Part shown: positions 9,880 to 18,538 of the stretch, one piece after another
How the letters are laid out: each line of letters opens with the position of its first letter
Numbering within the stretch: the first letter of the stretch is position 1
Assembly (NCBI RefSeq): GCF_000160755.1
Contig: NZ_GG668579.1
Location: forward strand, 410,196 to 474,195
Direction of reading: 5' to 3'
DNA from: Proteus mirabilis ATCC 29906
GTDB lineage: Bacteria; Pseudomonadota; Gammaproteobacteria; Enterobacterales; Enterobacteriaceae
Length of the DNA: 64,000 nt
Notes under the pieces: model-generated
Database searches by the model: none
What the model was told of the DNA's origin: nothing
The model's input: the letters and a program-made list of their open reading frames with translations, nothing else
Position numbers and translations under genes: made by a program

Positions 9880-10300
9880 TCCTTTCCGCGCACAGCAGGT
9901 ATATAACTCTCCTTCGACTTTATCTAGTGCTAACAATATTTCGAGAAAAGGATCAGATCCTATTATCGAAAATTTGAAACTGACTTTCTATCAAGATTTA
10001 AGCAAGACAGATCTTAGCCATGCTAATGATATTCTTACTTTATTAGACCAATTTGATGTCAAAGATGGAGGTAATCAAACGTTAAAAGAGAAGCGACAAA
10101 TAGCCTTATTGGTTTATGCTCACCAACAAAGTGAATTAGAGCATCATGAAAATAAAAACTTGATTAATCAAGCACTCGTTTCGCGACTCTCTTATCAAGG
10201 TTTTTATCATCAAGTCACCCTAGAATTATTAGGTATGATTGATAACAATGATGAATTCGAAGGTTTTTTTAAGCCTGATAGGGTGACATTTTCATTGTGA
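9869..10300 (+). CDS. orgC: OrgC-like protein, last gene of the prg/org operon
   Basis: In Salmonella OrgC is a secreted early substrate that promotes needle assembly. This 143-residue protein sits in the same place and has the expected size, with a Ser/Asn-rich N-terminus that could be a secretion signal and a helical C-terminal half (NLINQALVSRLSYQGFYHQV). Direct sequence similarity to OrgC could not be confirmed by eye, so the symbol rests on synteny. The start overlaps orgB by 11 bases. Its stop codon is immediately followed, with no spacer, by the soxR stop on the other strand. Confidence 0.65.
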   Translation: MKIDPFRAQQVYNSPSTLSSANNISRKGSDPIIENLKLTFYQDLSKTDLSHANDILTLLDQFDVKDGGNQTLKEKRQIALLVYAHQQSELEHHENKNLINQALVSRLSYQGFYHQVTLELLGMIDNNDEFEGFFKPDRVTFSL

Positions 10301-10750
10301 TCATAACATTTGAGCACCAGGCCCTTTTTCCCCTAAAATATCATCAGGGTTACGCAATGGACAATCATTTAAAGATAGGCATCCACAGCCAATACAGTGA
10401 TCAAGTCCATTACGTAATCGCTTAAGACGCCGAATACGCTCATCGAGCCGTATTTTCCAATCTGTTGATATTTCATGCCATTGTTCTGCAGTTAATTTAC
10501 TATTTGGTGGATATTTCCCTAATATTTCCTGAATTTCTTTTAATGGAATACCTGTACTCTGCGCTGCTTTAATAATTGCCACATAACGGAGTACCACTGA
10601 CGGGTAACGGCGCTGATTTCCAGGGCTCCGAGAACTTTTTATCAATCCTTTTTCTTCATAAAAATGCAGTGTAGAGATGGGTACACCACTGCGTTTTGCC
10701 ACTTCGCCAACCGTGAGCGCTCGATTAAAATCTATTTTCTCTTTACTCAT
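10301..10750 (-). CDS. soxR: Redox-sensing regulator SoxR (MerR family)
   Basis: Dimeric MerR-family activator with a [2Fe-2S] cluster, switched on by redox-cycling drugs and superoxide stress. It has 149 residues. The N-terminal winged helix has LTVGEVAKRSGVPISTLHFY; the dimerisation helix follows; the cluster ligands are the four cysteines of CIGCGCLSLNDC at about residues 119-130, the SoxR signature CX2CXCX5C. The C-terminus GEKGPGAQML also matches. Here it is divergent from a DoxX-MFP-RND operon across a SoxR box, not from soxS, so its local target is probably the pump. Confidence 0.97.
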   Translation of the reverse strand: MSKEKIDFNRALTVGEVAKRSGVPISTLHFYEEKGLIKSSRSPGNQRRYPSVVLRYVAIIKAAQSTGIPLKEIQEILGKYPPNSKLTAEQWHEISTDWKIRLDERIRRLKRLRNGLDHCIGCGCLSLNDCPLRNPDDILGEKGPGAQML

Positions 10751-10773
10751 TTGCTACCTTTTTTATTTTTCAC

Positions 10774-10804
10774 TTGACCTCAAGTTAACTTGAGGTTTTA
10801 TAGT
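10774..10804 (+). promoter_or_regulatory. SoxR box inside a 19-bp promoter spacer
   Basis: The sequence shows -35 TTGACC (10774-10779) and -10 TATAGT (10799-10804) separated by 19 bp, the overlong spacer typical of MerR-family targets. Between and over them lies the palindrome CCTCAAGTTAACTTGAGG (10778-10795), which by memory equals the E. coli soxS operator. It drives the rightward DoxX-MFP-RND operon; soxR starts 24 bp to the left and is probably autoregulated from the same site. Confidence 0.93.
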
Positions 10805-10875
10805 CCTGTCCCAATACAAAGTCAAGTCAGCCAATTGCCTGATTTTATTTTTTTAAGTTTATTGAGGACTGATAC

Positions 10876-11298
10876 ATGCCTAACTCAATTGCACGTATTC
10901 TTGAAAGCCAAACATTATGGATTGTCGCAAGAGTGCTAATTCTATTGTTATTTTTATCATCGGGTTTTGCCAAGGTATTTGATTATGAGAATAGTTTGGC
11001 AGAGATGCGTGCAGCAGGGTTAAACCCTGATTGGTTTTTTAATCTCGCCAGCGCCATTGTTTTATTCGCCGGATCGATTTTAGTTCTTTTTGATCGTTAT
11101 CTATGGTTAGGTGCTGGCGCATTAGCCACTTTCTTATTTTTAACCATTGTGATTGTACATACGTTTTGGAATATGACCGGCGATAAAGCGATGTTATCCA
11201 TGTATTTTGCGATAGAGCATACCTCTGTGATTGGAGGACTAATGGCAACCGCAATGGCTAGCCACTTTAGAGCATTATGGAAAAAATTTAACTCATAA
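10876..11298 (+). CDS. DoxX-family membrane protein (MexG-like)
   Basis: Small inner-membrane protein of 140 residues with four hydrophobic segments (about 15-32, 50-68, 75-95, 108-125) and an N-terminal LLLFLSSGFAKVFDY typical of DoxX/MexG proteins. In Pseudomonas aeruginosa the SoxR-controlled mexGHI-opmD operon begins with such a gene, and the same order DoxX, MFP, RND is found here under a SoxR box. Its function is not established beyond the association with redox-active compound export. Ribosome site TGAGGACTG precedes ATG 10876. Confidence 0.8.
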   Translation: MPNSIARILESQTLWIVARVLILLLFLSSGFAKVFDYENSLAEMRAAGLNPDWFFNLASAIVLFAGSILVLFDRYLWLGAGALATFLFLTIVIVHTFWNMTGDKAMLSMYFAIEHTSVIGGLMATAMASHFRALWKKFNS

Positions 11299-11343
11299 CA
11301 CCCTAAAAATAGATAAAAACTTCACTATGGGATCGGCGGTAAA

Positions 11344-12450
11344 ATGAATAAGAAATTGACGTTAACTTTATCTGCCTCACTATTTTTATTAAGTGCAGGG
11401 GCAATGGTTTATGCAACAATGGGATCTGATGAAGATGAAACACAGCCATTTGCTTATCCACCAACAAAAGTGGCATTAGCAACCGCGCAATCCGCTGAAT
11501 TACCCAATACCATGCATGGTGTTGGAGAATTGGAAGCTGCTAGACAAGTCTATTTAGCGGCAGAAACAAATGGGCGCATCGCCACGATCCACTTTGCATC
11601 AGGACAGACCGTCACCGCGGGACAAATCTTAGTAAAATTAAATGATGAGCCAGAGCAAGCGGAATTATTACGCCTACAAGCACAACTAACTAATGCAGAA
11701 AAACTTTATTCAAGAACTCGCCAACTTTATAGTAAAAATGTGGCTGCAGCAGCACAATTAGATAGTACGTTATCAGAGCGCGATATGATTGTAGCCTCTA
11801 TCCGTGAAGTGAAAGCGCGCATTGCACAAAAAACCATTAAAGCTCCCTTTGATGGTATTGTCGGCATAAAACTCGTGCATGAAGGACAGTATCTAAATGC
11901 TGGGGAACGTGTTGCCTCATTAGTGGATGCAAGCCACTTAAAACTTAACTTTTCACTCGATGAGCAAGTGGCGCCACAGCTTTCAACTCATCAACCTATT
12001 AATATTGCAGTTGATGCTTATCCTAATCAAACATTTACCGGCTCACTTAATGCCATAGACCCTCTTATTGGCCCTTCTCGCACTGTGCAAGTACAAGCCA
12101 TTTTACCGAATACCGATAACAAATTAAAAGCGGGCATGTTTGCTCGTGTTCAAGTTACCTCCCCTACTCGTCATCAGGCATTAACCGTACCAGAGACAGC
12201 GGTTACTTATACTGCCTATGGGGATACCGTGTTTGTAGCGCAATCTGACAATCAAAAAAACCTTATCGCTAAGCGTGTCTCTGTGAAAGTTGGATTGCGC
12301 TACAACGGCCTTATCGAGATCAAAGAAGGCTTAAATCAGGGAGATCAAGTTGTTACCTCAGGGCAAATCAAACTTAGTGATGGCACCTCAATAGCCCCCA
12401 TAGAGCAAGATACGTTAACACTGGCCCAATCTACTACTCGTCAACCATAA
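11344..12450 (+). CDS. RND efflux periplasmic adaptor (MexH-like)
   Basis: Membrane fusion protein that joins an RND pump to an outer-membrane channel. It has 368 residues, an N-terminal signal/anchor (TLTLSASLFLLSAGAMVYA), a split lipoyl domain with GQTVTAGQILVKL near residue 95 and TIKAPFDGIVGIKLVHEGQY near 170-190, an alpha-hairpin of ordinary length between them, and a beta-barrel region with ALTVPETAV near 280. It lies 45 bases after the DoxX gene and 12 bases before the RND gene. No outer-membrane partner follows, so it may use TolC. Confidence 0.9.
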   Translation: MNKKLTLTLSASLFLLSAGAMVYATMGSDEDETQPFAYPPTKVALATAQSAELPNTMHGVGELEAARQVYLAAETNGRIATIHFASGQTVTAGQILVKLNDEPEQAELLRLQAQLTNAEKLYSRTRQLYSKNVAAAAQLDSTLSERDMIVASIREVKARIAQKTIKAPFDGIVGIKLVHEGQYLNAGERVASLVDASHLKLNFSLDEQVAPQLSTHQPINIAVDAYPNQTFTGSLNAIDPLIGPSRTVQVQAILPNTDNKLKAGMFARVQVTSPTRHQALTVPETAVTYTAYGDTVFVAQSDNQKNLIAKRVSVKVGLRYNGLIEIKEGLNQGDQVVTSGQIKLSDGTSIAPIEQDTLTLAQSTTRQP

Positions 12451-12462
12451 CAGGAGTGTTTC

Positions 12463-15400
12463 ATGAAATTCACTGATATTTTTGTGCGACGACCTGTTTT
12501 AGCGTTAGTAGTTAGCACCTTGATTTTTTTACTGGGCGCATTTGCGTTCAGTAAACTACCTATTCGCCAATACCCCATGTTACAAAACTCAACGATTACC
12601 ATTGCAACAGACTACCCTGGCGCATCGTCTGAACTGATGCAAGGTTTTGTGACTCAGCCTATTACACAAGCCGTTTCCTCGGTGGAAGGCGTTGATTATA
12701 TTTCTTCATCTTCAGTACAAGGAAAAAGTTTTGTCACGGTAAGAATGGAGTTAAATCGCGATCCGACACAAGCATTAACGCAAGTGATGGCCAAGGTCAA
12801 TCAAGTACGTTATAAATTGCCAGAACAAGCTTATGATCCTGTGATTGAACTTTCTTCTGGTGAATCAACCGCAGTCGCTTATGTTGGCTTTTCCAGTGAG
12901 CAAATTTCTATTCCAGAATTAACTGACTATCTATCTCGTGTGGTTGAACCGATGTTTTCCTCCATTAATGGGGTCGCCAAAGTACAAGTCTTTGGCGGAC
13001 AACAACTGGCCATGCGCGTATGGCTAGATACTGATAAATTAGCGGGGCGAAACTTAACTGCTAGTGATGTCGCTGATGCCATTCGCCGTAATAATTACCA
13101 AGCGGCTCCTGGAAAGGTCGAAGGTGAGTTTGTTATTGCGAATGTTTATGTCAATACCGATTTAACCAATGTGGAAGAATTTAAAGATATGGTGATCCAC
13201 AATGATGGCCATAATCTTATACGTCTACGTGATATTGGCACCGTCGAGCTAGGTGCGGCTGCTACTGAAACCAGTGGCATCATGAATGGCAAAAAAGCCG
13301 TCTTCTTAGGCCTATTTCCAACACCAACAGGTAACCCGTTAATCATTGTTGATGGTATTCGCGAAAACCTTACTGATATAGAAAAAACACTCCCACCAGG
13401 TGTAAATGTGGAGCTGGCCTTTGAAACTTCACGTTTTATTAAAGCTTCTATTGATCAGGTGGTGCAAACATTAATTGAAGCCATTTTAATTGTTATTGCT
13501 GTTATTTATCTCTGCTTAGGCTCATTACGTTCTGTAATTATTCCTGTGCTTGCTATCCCTTTATCTATGTTGGGGGCAGCCGGATTAATGTTGGCATTTG
13601 GTTTTAGTATTAATTTGCTTACTTTACTAGCAATGGTTTTAGCCATTGGATTAGTTGTCGATGATGCGATAGTGGTGGTTGAAAACGTACATCGTCATAT
13701 TGAAGAGGGATTATCACCAGTGCAGGCCGCATTAGTGGGGGCACGAGAGGTCGCGGGGCCGGTTATTGCCATGACCATCACTTTAGCCGCCGTTTACGCG
13801 CCAATCGGTCTCATGTCAGGATTAACAGGTGCACTGTTTAAAGAATTTGCCATAACGCTTGCTGGTAGCGTCATTGTATCGGGTATTGTGGCATTAACCT
13901 TATCTCCGGTCATGAGCTCATTAATGCTCAAACCGAAAGAAAATGAAGGCAGGATGGCTAAAATAGCCGAATATACCTTTGATAAATTGGCATATTACTA
14001 TAGCTATTTGCTTAATTTTTCTTTAACTCATCGCTGGTTAACCGTCGTTTTCGCCTTCGCCGTGTTTGTTAGCTTGCCGTTTTTATATAGCCAGACAAAA
14101 CAAGAGTTAGCACCTTTAGAAGATCAAGCGAGCGTTTTAACCGCGGTAAAAGCACCACAACATGCAAATCTTGCCTATGCGGAACATTTCAATCAGAAAC
14201 TTGATGATATTTATATGAGCCTACCAGAAACAGACAGCACATGGATCATCAATGGTACTGATGGCCCTTCAGCAAGCTTTGGTGGGATTAATTTTGATGG
14301 TTGGAAAGGTCGTGATCGTAATGCCAATCAAATTCAGGCAGACCTACAAAATCGTGTTGCGGATGTTGAAGGAAGCAGTATTTTTGCTTTTCAATTAGCA
14401 TCATTACCTGGCTCTGTCGGCGGATTACCTGTCCAAATGGTGTTACGTAGCCCATTAGGTTATCCCGTTTTATTTGACACGATGGAAGAGATCAAACAGC
14501 AAGCACGAGAAAGTGGTCTATTTGTCGTAGTGGATAGTGATCTTGATTACAACAACCCTGTTGTACAGATCACTATTGATCGTGCCAAAGCCAATACCCT
14601 TGGTATTCGCATGCAAGATATTGGCGAATCACTATCCTTATTAGTGGGTGAACACTATATCAATCGCTTTGGTATGGATGGTCGCTCTTATGATGTGATC
14701 CCCCAAAGTATACGTCAACAACGTTTAACTCCGGCAGCACTTGCAGGGCACTATATTCGTACTCAAGATAACCTGTTAATTCCATTATCAACCGTAGTCA
14801 ATATTACCACTCAAGTTGAACCCAATAAATTAACGCAATTTAATCAACAAAATGCCGCTATATTTCAAGCTATTCCGGCACCGGGTGTCACCATGGGGCA
14901 AGCTGTTGCGTTTCTTGAAAATGTGGCAAATTCCTTACCCGCTGGCTTTAGCCATGATTGGCAATCTGATGCTCGCCAATTTACCCAAGAAGGAAATACC
15001 TTAGTCTTTGCGTTTATTGCCGCCCTTATCATTATTTATTTGGTATTAGCCGCACAATATGAAAGCTTGGTTGATCCATTGATTATTTTGATTACGGTAC
15101 CACTCTCAATTTGTGGTGCATTAGTGCCATTAGCTTTAGGTATGGTGACATTAAATATCTACACTCAAATTGGTTTAGTCACCTTGATAGGACTTATCAG
15201 TAAGCACGGTATTTTAATGGTGGAGTTCGCTAATGAATTACAAGTTCATAAAAATCTAAATCGACGTGAGGCGATTATTGAAGCAGCAAAAATCCGCTTA
15301 CGCCCTGTCTTAATGACTACGGCAGCAATGGTTATCGGGCTTATTCCTCTGCTATTTGCCAGTGGTGCTGGAGCTAATAGTCGCTATGGATTAGGGTTGA

Positions 15401-15540
15401 TTATTGTATCAGGTATGTTAGTTGGCACGCTATTTACGCTGTTTGTATTACCCACAATGTACAGCTTCTTAGCTCGAAACCATCAAGTCAGCGCTCAGAC
15501 TGAGCGTCAAAAACAATTACAGCAAATCAGTGAGCAATAA
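12463..15540 (+). CDS. RND multidrug efflux permease (MexI-like, HAE1 family)
   Basis: Inner-membrane proton-driven efflux pump of 1025 residues with the usual 12-helix plan and two large periplasmic loops. It starts MKFTDIFVRRPVLALVV, has the proton-relay pair in LVVDDAIVVVENVHRH (about residues 400-415), and the C-terminal GLISKHGILMVEFAN repeat signature. Drug range cannot be read from the sequence. The upstream DoxX gene and SoxR box make export of redox-active compounds plausible, by analogy with MexGHI. Ribosome site CAGGAGTGTTTC precedes ATG. A strong terminator follows. Confidence 0.93.
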   Translation: MKFTDIFVRRPVLALVVSTLIFLLGAFAFSKLPIRQYPMLQNSTITIATDYPGASSELMQGFVTQPITQAVSSVEGVDYISSSSVQGKSFVTVRMELNRDPTQALTQVMAKVNQVRYKLPEQAYDPVIELSSGESTAVAYVGFSSEQISIPELTDYLSRVVEPMFSSINGVAKVQVFGGQQLAMRVWLDTDKLAGRNLTASDVADAIRRNNYQAAPGKVEGEFVIANVYVNTDLTNVEEFKDMVIHNDGHNLIRLRDIGTVELGAAATETSGIMNGKKAVFLGLFPTPTGNPLIIVDGIRENLTDIEKTLPPGVNVELAFETSRFIKASIDQVVQTLIEAILIVIAVIYLCLGSLRSVIIPVLAIPLSMLGAAGLMLAFGFSINLLTLLAMVLAIGLVVDDAIVVVENVHRHIEEGLSPVQAALVGAREVAGPVIAMTITLAAVYAPIGLMSGLTGALFKEFAITLAGSVIVSGIVALTLSPVMSSLMLKPKENEGRMAKIAEYTFDKLAYYYSYLLNFSLTHRWLTVVFAFAVFVSLPFLYSQTKQELAPLEDQASVLTAVKAPQHANLAYAEHFNQKLDDIYMSLPETDSTWIINGTDGPSASFGGINFDGWKGRDRNANQIQADLQNRVADVEGSSIFAFQLASLPGSVGGLPVQMVLRSPLGYPVLFDTMEEIKQQARESGLFVVVDSDLDYNNPVVQITIDRAKANTLGIRMQDIGESLSLLVGEHYINRFGMDGRSYDVIPQSIRQQRLTPAALAGHYIRTQDNLLIPLSTVVNITTQVEPNKLTQFNQQNAAIFQAIPAPGVTMGQAVAFLENVANSLPAGFSHDWQSDARQFTQEGNTLVFAFIAALIIIYLVLAAQYESLVDPLIILITVPLSICGALVPLALGMVTLNIYTQIGLVTLIGLISKHGILMVEFANELQVHKNLNRREAIIEAAKIRLRPVLMTTAAMVIGLIPLLFASGAGANSRYGLGLIIVSGMLVGTLFTLFVLPTMYSFLARNHQVSAQTERQKQLQQISEQ

Positions 15541-15566
15541 AAATAACAAGCGCTAATGTCGTAAAC

Positions 15567-15596
15567 CCATCCCCATTGTAAATACAATGGGGATGG
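15567..15596. terminator. Bidirectional terminator between RND pump and PTP gene
   Basis: Perfect 13-bp stem CCATCCCCATTGT / ACAATGGGGATGG with a four-base loop, followed rightward by TTATAGTTATTTTTTG. It ends the efflux operon and may serve the convergent phosphatase gene too. Confidence 0.9.
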
Positions 15597-15620
15597 TTAT
15601 AGTTATTTTTTGAATAAATA

Positions 15621-16751
15621 TTATTTTATTTCAATATTATCATTGACTAAAGGAATGTTATGATTTATTGCAAACTTAATCAGCTCATCAACTTGTGATT
15701 TCCTTTTAAGTACCTCCCTACTGCGATTTTCCCTTAAATGAACGAGAATACTTTCTAAGCTTTTTGTTTTTGTATTTCCTGCCTCTATCATTTTCATCAT
15801 TTCCATTAAAGCAATAAACTCCCCTGTTCTTCCTAATCCCGCAAGACAATGGACAGCTATATTTTCTTTTGTTGGGTTTATTGTTAATTCTTTGCCAATC
15901 AAATCAATTGTATTTTTTAATTTTGTCGCATCTATTGCTGTATGATCTCTCCAATTATAAATATGCACAAATTTTATATTTTTCTTTTCATCACAACCTT
16001 TTTTAGTTAATTTATTAATATATACTTTGCAATCTAAACTTCTTTCATTTAGTAAAACTTCATTATCTCCATTTTTATTTTCTATAAATTTCCCATTTTT
16101 ACCTTTTATTTTAAAACGACTGAAATCCCACTTATTAAAGTGGCGAGATTCTATATTATCTGAATAAAAATCCTCTCTAAAGTATTTAAACCCTTTCTGC
16201 TTAGAATTGCTTTTATCATATTCACTATCAGGTTTTGAGAAGTCCCATTTAATATCCTTATTCGAGGCTAAAACATAAACTGTCTTTATATCATTATCAA
16301 ATAACATATTAAAATAATGTTTTAAACTCTCTTTATCATTAAGAGGATATTGGCTTGCAATAGTCGTATAAGGAGAGTTCTTAACACTCACATTATTAGT
16401 AGGTAATAATACCCCATTAGATTCTATTAAAGTTTTTTTACAATATCGTACTCTATATCTAGAATTAGGTACACATTGATAATTATTTTCATCATATTGA
16501 GGTGAGTTTTCATTATAATATAATTTGTTAAGAACTTCTGTAGATACTAATCTTTGGATATTATTTACATTATTGATATTTTGTCGCATACAGAGAACAG
16601 GTGCTTTTTTTTCAGATAAAATTTCTGTATACCATATAGTACTAGTATTCTTAACACTACTGAAATTAGGATTTCCCGTGGGATCTTTTATTCCTAAAAA
16701 ATTTCTTATGCTATTAATTTTTGCACTTACATTAGGTATTATTCTTATCAT
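15621..16751 (-). CDS. Protein tyrosine phosphatase-like protein, candidate T3SS effector
   Basis: The C-terminal part is a classical tyrosine phosphatase domain. The P-loop HCLAGLGRTG has Cys at about residue 302 and Arg at about 308 (HCX5R[TS]); the general-acid loop reads NWRDHTAID with the acid Asp at about 269; a Gln in RKSQVDEL fits the Q-loop. About 150 residues precede the core without a recognised domain, and there is no signal peptide or membrane segment. Bacterial PTPs of this layout include the T3SS effectors YopH and SptP. The gene is AT-rich, monocistronic and lies about 5 kb from the T3SS. ATG 16751 follows AAGGGTGATAT. An effector role is inference; a housekeeping or phage-derived phosphatase remains possible. 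Confidence 0.8.
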   Translation of the reverse strand: MIRIIPNVSAKINSIRNFLGIKDPTGNPNFSSVKNTSTIWYTEILSEKKAPVLCMRQNINNVNNIQRLVSTEVLNKLYYNENSPQYDENNYQCVPNSRYRVRYCKKTLIESNGVLLPTNNVSVKNSPYTTIASQYPLNDKESLKHYFNMLFDNDIKTVYVLASNKDIKWDFSKPDSEYDKSNSKQKGFKYFREDFYSDNIESRHFNKWDFSRFKIKGKNGKFIENKNGDNEVLLNERSLDCKVYINKLTKKGCDEKKNIKFVHIYNWRDHTAIDATKLKNTIDLIGKELTINPTKENIAVHCLAGLGRTGEFIALMEMMKMIEAGNTKTKSLESILVHLRENRSREVLKRKSQVDELIKFAINHNIPLVNDNIEIK

Positions 16752-16957
16752 ATATCACCCTTTTATAAATTAGTTTTACATAACAGTCTCCTAACTTTAT
16801 ATTGATAAAAAATTTAAAATATAAAAAAAACATCTTTTATCAATCATGTTCATTTTAAGAAATAAATATAAGTGAATATAAAAATGCCAATATTGTTGAA
16901 TAACATATCGGCATTTAAAATTAAAAGAAAATTTAGTCTCTTGTTTATAAACTTATC

Positions 16958-17284
16958 TTACATCGTTGAAAAGGTATTCATAATTATCCCACCAGAGATA
17001 ATCAATGCCATTGAGAATATAGCGGGTAGATCGGGTTTTTGTTTATATAAAATCATGGCAACTAATGTTACCCCAACAATACCAAATCCACACCACAAGG
17101 AATATGCCACACCAACAGGGATATAGCCCATTGCACGTGTTAAGGCGAAATAGCAAATACAGTAAGCGGCAATCACTAAAACAGAGGGGGCTAATTTACT
17201 AAAGCCATTGGTCTTTTTAATCATTGAGGTGCCTGTGATTTCAGAACCAATAGACAGCGCCAGCCATAAGAATCCGGTAAACAT
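16958..17284 (-). CDS. SMR-family transporter, second of a pair
   Basis: Small multidrug resistance protein of 108 residues with four membrane helices. The essential membrane Glu is in LALSIGSEITGTSMIKK (about residue 14), and the GYIPVGVAYSLWCGFGIVGV segment matches the EmrE pattern with the GxG dimer contact in helix 3. It is the last gene of the leftward choline cluster, 90 bases after another SMR gene. Paired SMR genes usually form heterodimers. In this setting quaternary amines such as choline, or TMA-related cations, are plausible substrates, but that is inference from context. Confidence 0.85.
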   Translation of the reverse strand: MFTGFLWLALSIGSEITGTSMIKKTNGFSKLAPSVLVIAAYCICYFALTRAMGYIPVGVAYSLWCGFGIVGVTLVAMILYKQKPDLPAIFSMALIISGGIIMNTFSTM

Positions 17285-17374
17285 AATGGTTATCCTTATT
17301 TATTTTAATAAAGTACTTATTTATTAAAAAATAGTTTTATTAAATATAGATTATTAAGAAATAGATTTATTTAT

Positions 17375-17782
17375 TCACTGACGAGCAGTGTGTTTTATAT
17401 TCGATAACTCCGTCGTTTCTTCTGGCTCTTCTTCGGAACCCATTTTCGAAAACAGATTCATAATGACGATCCCGCTGGCAATAACTGCCATACCAATAAT
17501 AGCAGCCGTATCAGGATGTTGACCGTAAAATGCCATACCTAAAGTAGATACAACTAAGATACCGGTTCCGGACCAGGTGGCATAAGCTAAGCCTACTGGA
17601 ATATTTTTAACTGCACGAGATAATGAATAATAACAAACAATATAAAGAACAATAATTAATCCTAATAATAATGTCTTTGTTATTCCTTCACTATTATCAA
17701 ACATTTTTAAGGTCGAGGTTGCTGAGGTTTCTGAAATAATAACCGCCAGCATCCAAAGCCATGACTTTGCTTTTGGGGACAT
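17375..17782 (-). CDS. SMR-family transporter, first of a pair (extended C-terminus)
   Basis: Four-helix SMR protein of 135 residues, longer than the usual 105-110. The conserved Glu lies in LAVIISETSATSTLKM and the helix 2-3 region reads NIPVGLAYATWSGTGILVV, close to EmrE. After the fourth helix an acidic then basic tail of about 25 residues (GSEEEPEETTELSNIKHTAR) extends into the cytoplasm, which is unusual. AGGAG lies ten bases before the ATG. It follows the flavoprotein-like gene by 34 bases and is probably co-transcribed with the choline microcompartment genes. Confidence 0.85.
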   Translation of the reverse strand: MSPKAKSWLWMLAVIISETSATSTLKMFDNSEGITKTLLLGLIIVLYIVCYYSLSRAVKNIPVGLAYATWSGTGILVVSTLGMAFYGQHPDTAAIIGMAVIASGIVIMNLFSKMGSEEEPEETTELSNIKHTARQ

Positions 17783-17816
17783 AATAAGACTCCTAAATTT
17801 TTAGATATGGTATATT

Positions 17817-18521
17817 TTAATCTTTCAAACTTTTTAAATATTCAATAGCAGAATCGGTTAATTTATCTTGTGATAATTGGTATTTTTCAGGGTTACTCAT
17901 TACTTGTTTCAAAGTAATATAGCGATTATTATTCAGTTGTTTTGTTTCCGTTTTATTAATAAATTTTAACTTGTGATCAAAAGCATTCTTTTTTAAGTTA
18001 TCTTCAACTTCATTTATTGAGCAAAAAGTAATACCCATTGATATTAATCGTTCAATATTCTGTTTTAGCACTAAGTTATAGTGTTCATTTTGGTTTAAAC
18101 CTAAAATTTCATTAATTTCACTGTTTGGCTGACAAAAGTAAGGTAATGCAATAATAGGAATATTTTTAGCCAATGCGGAATGAATAAGTGTTCCTTCTTC
18201 ACTAATCATTAACCCATTAATAATTTCCCCCACCAGCTTTTTGTCAAAATAGGGAATAAATAATGCCTGATAAGCAGATAACCTATGGGGATCAAACTCA
18301 TCGGCTTTAGTGATATCCCCTACATGGTACCACTGCGATAAATCATGGCATTGCTGTGCCTGTGTGGTAACAAAAATAGAAGCCCGTACAGTGGAAAAAT
18401 GGCTAATGCGTTGATAGATTTCATCACGATATCCCGGCGCCGGTGTTAAAACTAACAACACCGGCTTTTTTATACGCTTTTCTATTTCTGCAACAATCCG
18501 TTCAATTAATTGATTGTCCAT
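17817..18521 (-). CDS. Microcompartment-associated flavoprotein-like protein
   Basis: A 234-residue soluble protein. The N-terminal helix LIERIVAEIEKRIKKP has the amphipathic look of microcompartment encapsulation peptides and resembles the start of PduM; the next 120 residues, with VLLVLTPAPGYRDEI and segments such as LFIPYFDKKLVGEIINGL, suggest the Rossmann-like flavoprotein fold found in some glycyl-radical microcompartment loci. The C-terminal 80 residues are not recognised. It is co-oriented with pduL 17 bases away and has a strong GAGGTGAGGTA ribosome site. The function is unknown; a cofactor-related or structural role in the compartment is inference. Confidence 0.6.
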   Translation of the reverse strand: MDNQLIERIVAEIEKRIKKPVLLVLTPAPGYRDEIYQRISHFSTVRASIFVTTQAQQCHDLSQWYHVGDITKADEFDPHRLSAYQALFIPYFDKKLVGEIINGLMISEEGTLIHSALAKNIPIIALPYFCQPNSEINEILGLNQNEHYNLVLKQNIERLISMGITFCSINEVEDNLKKNAFDHKLKFINKTETKQLNNNRYITLKQVMSNPEKYQLSQDKLTDSAIEYLKSLKD

Positions 18522-18538
18522 TACCTCACCTCATTGTC

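Noticed and set aside
16525..17126. Rightward ORFs of about 82-84 codons opposite the phosphatase and SMR genes.
   Set aside because: They are complementary-strand shadows of better supported genes; no ribosome site or family resemblance.
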